From Bacteroidota bacterium (GTDB lineage: Bacteria > Bacteroidota > Bacteroidia > Flavobacteriales > Flavobacteriaceae), in the NCBI GenBank assembly GCA_021793135.1, contig JAJYTI010000088.1, positions 1-8,959 of the forward strand: a stretch of DNA of 8,959 nt. The letters are read 5' to 3'. The position numbers and the translations under genes were made by a program. This document shows positions 7,101 to 8,959 of this stretch, one piece after another; the stretch's first letter is position 1, and every line of letters begins with the position of its first letter. Below the pieces are notes generated by a model. It was given only the letters and a program-made list of their open reading frames with translations. It was not told the DNA's origin and ran no database searches.

Positions 7101-8499
7101 CTAGATTAGGATCATTTATAGAGGTCTTACCATTGAATAATGGATATTTTAAATCTCCATCGACTTGAATATTTGTATAATTATAATTTTTTACGGTAAA
7201 GCTAGAAATCTTAGCATTAATATCGGTATCAAGAGTTTCTGCTTTGGTTCCACGACCATTTACCTTAAGATTACTGCTAATCTTTCCTACTGTTTTACTA
7301 TCTAATAGTTTACCTAAATTAAAGTCTTTAAAATTAATCTCTCCATAGTAATAAGCGTTTTCAAAGTCTTTAATATCACCCAATCCTAAATCAATTTCCG
7401 CCGTTCCTAAATCCGTATTCCATACCCCATCAGTATAAATAGAATTATCGCTGACTATACTCTTACCATATATAGAGACACTTCCTAACTTTTTAAGTTC
7501 TTCCGGCATTACTCTTCCTAAAATATTCGGCAATAGCCTTCGCAAATCAAAATGATTGGTATGGATTAAATGTTCTTCCGATAAAATTTTAAAGTTATCT
7601 CGATCTTCTATAAGGTTTACAAAATTAAAATCTCCATTAACACTAGAATTCTGAAAGGTTATTGCATTATTACTTAATGTAAAGTCATTAAGAGTTCCCT
7701 CCATTTTACTCTCTATATTAAAATCTATGTTGGCACCTAATTCATTGTAAAAAATACGAATGTCCTCGCTATTGACTTTTGAAGGAGTTAAATTCATATT
7801 CCATTCTACATCCGTAGCAAAATTAGCTAGTCCATTTATTGGATAATCAAACTGCAAATCCCCAGATAAGTAACTATTCTTAGTAAGAATATCGAAGTTC
7901 TCCAAAGACATTTTTGTAGGAGAAAAATGATATAATCCTTTCAGATCTACTATCTCTAATTCTTCAAAACTATTAAAAGCTAATTTCTGAATGTCGGCAT
8001 CGATAACGTCTTTAACAAGTTTAAAGTCATCTGCTTTTAAATAAATATCATGCATAGAATATACATGAGGATCCTCTAAATTTTCATTAGTTATTTCGAA
8101 AGTTCCATTATCTAATATTAATCGACTAAAGGACAACACAAAGGGATTATCGGCATTATTTCCTTCACCAAATTTCTCTACAAAAACATTAATATTAGAA
8201 TATTCTTCGCCTTTATACGTTTTAATATGAAAATATGGATCGGATAGATTCGTGTGTTGAAAATATAACCTTCCTTTGTACAATGGTCTTAATGATTGTA
8301 ATCTAGTACGTAATCTTTTAGCGTAAATTAGAGTATCTTGCTTATGATCTTCAATTAATACATCTTGCAATGTTACTCTACCACGCCAATTCAAACCAAC
8401 TTTAGAGATATTTATAGAAGTGCCATAAGTATCATTTACAGACTCGGCAACTTTCTTTGCAACCATAGTTTGAATTGGAGGTATGGATAATAGTATCAC
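4123..8499 (-). CDS. tamB: TamB-type translocation and assembly module protein (DUF490 family)
   Basis: The 1,458 residues are a full-size TamB homologue. This is an inner-membrane-anchored, AsmA-like protein that spans the periplasm as a long beta-rich groove and helps outer-membrane protein and lipid assembly. The start (IQTMVAKKVAESVNDTYG, then ISKVGLNWRGRVTLQDVLI) is typical of the AsmA-like N-terminus. Repetitive beta-strand sequence follows to about residue 920. The C-terminal TamB domain includes GRVQISGDPRAPEALG (near 930), GDFQVVDGDYDFRYGG (near 1150), VEVFIDLSGELIQPELAFDI (near 1225), LFLIASGSF, and a final strand ending at FATFRELIKKLF (near 1415). An acidic tail of about 35 residues closes it. 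The only canonical start is GTG at 8499, inside the predicted anchor helix; the frame is open further upstream (see 8500-8568). No TamA/BamA partner is in the window. It diverges from tsaD. Confidence 0.93.
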   Translation of the reverse strand: MILLSIPPIQTMVAKKVAESVNDTYGTSINISKVGLNWRGRVTLQDVLIEDHKQDTLIYAKRLRTRLQSLRPLYKGRLYFQHTNLSDPYFHIKTYKGEEYSNINVFVEKFGEGNNADNPFVLSFSRLILDNGTFEITNENLEDPHVYSMHDIYLKADDFKLVKDVIDADIQKLAFNSFEELEIVDLKGLYHFSPTKMSLENFDILTKNSYLSGDLQFDYPINGLANFATDVEWNMNLTPSKVNSEDIRIFYNELGANIDFNIESKMEGTLNDFTLSNNAITFQNSSVNGDFNFVNLIEDRDNFKILSEEHLIHTNHFDLRRLLPNILGRVMPEELKKLGSVSIYGKSIVSDNSIYTDGVWNTDLGTAEIDLGLGDIKDFENAYYYGEINFKDFNLGKLLDSKTVGKISSNLKVNGRGTKAETLDTDINAKISSFTVKNYNYTNIQVDGDLKYPLFNGKTSINDPNLDMDFDGLINMSKHTNEYDFQATVNFSDLNKLGFVKRDSVSVFTGKVTMDMEGTNVDDAVGEINFQETFYQTHDRYYYFDDFTISSSFEDDRRTIAINSPDIVTGQLSGQFKLGDLPQLIKNGIGSIYTNYIPKEVTSDQFITYDFEIHNKIVDVFIPQLELGDNTRLKGEVSSDEKKFKMDFRSPEIMAYNNYIGNINLQVDYDNPMHNTYITVDSIHTKAYVINGLEIDNTTKNDTLSISSSFRGGKGQEDFFDLSFYHTINPEGQSVFGIKRSGILFNHNLWYMNHENDTKNRVVLDEDFKHVQVDSLVLNHNDEYIRMAGVLRDSTYKDLRLNFENVNIGHLIPNIDSLDVVGRMDGDLNLIQVRNIYRPTSTLRVDDLMVNDLRYGDFILNIEGNEDLTRYDIETMLIDDDKQHFSGLGYLDISKENPNINVNLDFNAFDISGFSPFGANVINRLRGLATGRVQISGDPRAPEALGRLYLSEGGMRIPYLNVDYKLDDNTELVISKNSWQVSNTGLTDTKYNSKGKFRALVTHKNFKDINFDMHITANDMLVLNTTEQEDALYYGTAFINGEANIYGPPEELIIDVSAATSDNTNFTIPLSDTESIGDDSFIIFLSPEEKQKRLTGEVVETKEIKGLSVNFDLDINNKAEVHVVVDKSNNSTLRARGVGTLLIQLNTLGKFNMEGDFQVVDGDYDFRYGGIIHKVIKVVPGGFISWDGNPERATINLRTKYETDANPSVLLDNTSINRTIPVEVFIDLSGELIQPELAFDIDFPRVSSSVKSELEYKLQNREERDKQALFLIASGSFVNDNFQGSNAFSGTLVDKVSGLLNELFADKEGKFKVGLDYTQGSNLPNQETADRFGVSLSTHINERILINGKVGVPVGGVYENSIAGDIEIQWLVNEDGSLRLLFFNRQADIQFLGENQIFEQGAGISYSVDFATFRELIKKLFNKNIELESDSELEVVPDDDTFPIDFYMNDKGRLPDEY

Positions 8500-8568
8500 T
8501 AGCCATGCGAAGAAAGCAAAGCATATTAGAAAGATTCGAAATAATATTTTTCTAAGTTTTTTGATACG
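8500..8568 (-). other. In-frame upstream extension of tamB encoding the missing membrane anchor
   Basis: The tamB frame remains open from GTG 8499 back to a TAG at 8569-8571. These 23 codons read R-IKKLRKILFRIFLICF-AFFAWL. That is a basic cluster followed by a long hydrophobic helix continuing into VILLSIP, a textbook signal-anchor and the expected TamB N-terminus. No ATG, GTG or TTG codon occurs in this frame upstream of 8499. The second codon, ATC at 8563-8565, stands exactly where an ATG would give MKKLRKILF. Translation may start at this ATC (rare), or the base may be a mutation or sequence error. Starting at GTG would leave only a stub of the hydrophobic segment. Confidence 0.7.
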
Positions 8569-8588
8569 CTATTTATGTTTTAATTTTA
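8561..8588 (+). promoter_or_regulatory. Possible weak promoter for tsaD
   Basis: TTG at 8561-8563, 17 bases, then TAATTTTA at 8581-8588, one mismatch (final base) from TAnnTTTG. The transcript start would be near 8594, about 30 bases before the TTG start codon. It overlaps the tamB upstream extension on the other strand. The match in AT-rich DNA is weak evidence. Confidence 0.3.
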
Positions 8589-8592
8589 CATC

Positions 8593-8600
8593 CAATTTTA
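8593..8600 (-). promoter_or_regulatory. Possible -7 promoter element of tamB
   Basis: On the minus strand this reads TAAAATTG, one mismatch from TAnnTTTG. No TTG lies at the usual distance upstream. If real, the transcript would start near 8587 and leave about 22 bases before the ATC at 8565, similar to the leader of the gene at 2569. Confidence 0.22.
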
Positions 8601-8624
8601 GCACAACACTTAAACAACTAAATT

Positions 8625-8959
8625 TTGCAAACTAACTCCTATATTCTCGGTATTGAATCCTCTTGCGACGACACAGCTGCTGCTGTTATATGCAACGGAA
8701 AAATACTTTCTAATATTGTTGCCACTCAAGAAGTTCACAAAGAATTTGGAGGGGTTGTACCCGAACTAGCTTCTCGTGCACATCAACAAAATATTCTTCC
8801 TGTCGTTCATCAAGCAATTGTCAAGGCAAATATCGAAAAAAAGGACCTATCTGCCATAGCTTTTACCAAAGGACCTGGACTAATGGGTGCATTATTAGTA
8901 GGCACCTCTTTTGCCAAGTCCTTTGCAATGGGATTAAACGTTCCACTTATCAGCGTTAA
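8625..8959 (+). CDS. tsaD: TsaD, tRNA N6-threonylcarbamoyladenosine37 synthesis subunit (5' part, partial)
   Basis: The first 111 residues are visible; the frame runs off the window. The N-terminus YILGIESSCDDTAAAV (6-21) and GGVVPELASRAHQQNILPV (42-60), then AFTKGPGLMGALLVGTSFAK (79-98), are hallmark TsaD/Gcp sequences of the ASKHA fold. TsaD transfers the threonylcarbamoyl group to A37 of ANN-decoding tRNAs, working with TsaB and TsaE in the cytoplasm. The metal-binding histidines, expected directly after LISVN, lie beyond the edge. The frame opens after a TAA at 8619-8621 and contains no ATG before the conserved region. TTG at 8625 gives MQTNSYILGIES, a normal distance to the motif, so I chose it; ATT at 8622 is the only alternative. 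The last bases, GTT AA, are not a stop in this frame. Diverges from tamB. Confidence 0.95.
   Translation, partial: MQTNSYILGIESSCDDTAAAVICNGKILSNIVATQEVHKEFGGVVPELASRAHQQNILPVVHQAIVKANIEKKDLSAIAFTKGPGLMGALLVGTSFAKSFAMGLNVPLISV

Noticed and set aside
8950..8959. TAA at the very end of the window as a tsaD stop
   Set aside because: In the tsaD frame the last bases read GTT AA, so the protein continues beyond the window; TsaD is normally about 330-340 residues.

Overview
The window looks like chromosomal DNA from a marine-type member of the Flavobacteriaceae (Bacteroidota). The DNA is AT-rich and the genes lack Shine-Dalgarno sequences. The clearest promoter has the Bacteroidota form TTTG-N18-TAnnTTTG. 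The protein families (a very long TamB, TsaD, a PhnP-like metallo-hydrolase, a conserved 491-residue protein of unknown role) are typical of that group. Genus level (for example Aquimarina-like) is only a guess. I see no mobile elements, CRISPR arrays, tRNA or rRNA genes, and no sign of horizontal transfer.

Layout. (a) 1-1196, plus strand: the 3' end of a small membrane-protein gene, a second and apparently paralogous small membrane protein (DUF4870/Tic20-like) starting directly after the first stop codon, then an alpha/beta-hydrolase serine esterase. They are probably one operon. (b) 1198-2485, minus strand: a metallo-beta-lactamase-fold hydrolase followed 10 bp later by a membrane-anchored coiled-coil protein, probably co-transcribed. 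This unit meets the esterase gene tail to tail with one base between them. (c) 2486-2568: a divergent promoter region. (d) 2569-4044, plus strand: a large cytoplasmic protein of unknown function with a good promoter and a strong terminator. (e) 4123-8499, minus strand: a TamB-type envelope protein of about 1,460 residues, which shares the hairpin terminator with the gene it converges on. (f) 8625-8959, plus strand: the 5' part of tsaD, divergent from tamB and cut by the window edge.

How the genes relate. Most are housekeeping or lineage-conserved genes rather than an accessory system. TamB acts in outer-membrane assembly and TsaD in tRNA t6A37 synthesis; they share only an upstream region. 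The most unusual feature is at this divergent pair. Neither gene has an ATG start in the expected place: tsaD appears to start at TTG. The tamB frame stays open for 23 codons upstream of its only canonical start (GTG), and those codons encode the missing membrane anchor, beginning at an ATC where ATG would be expected. I found no convincing undescribed system; the 491-residue conserved protein is the best candidate for new biology.
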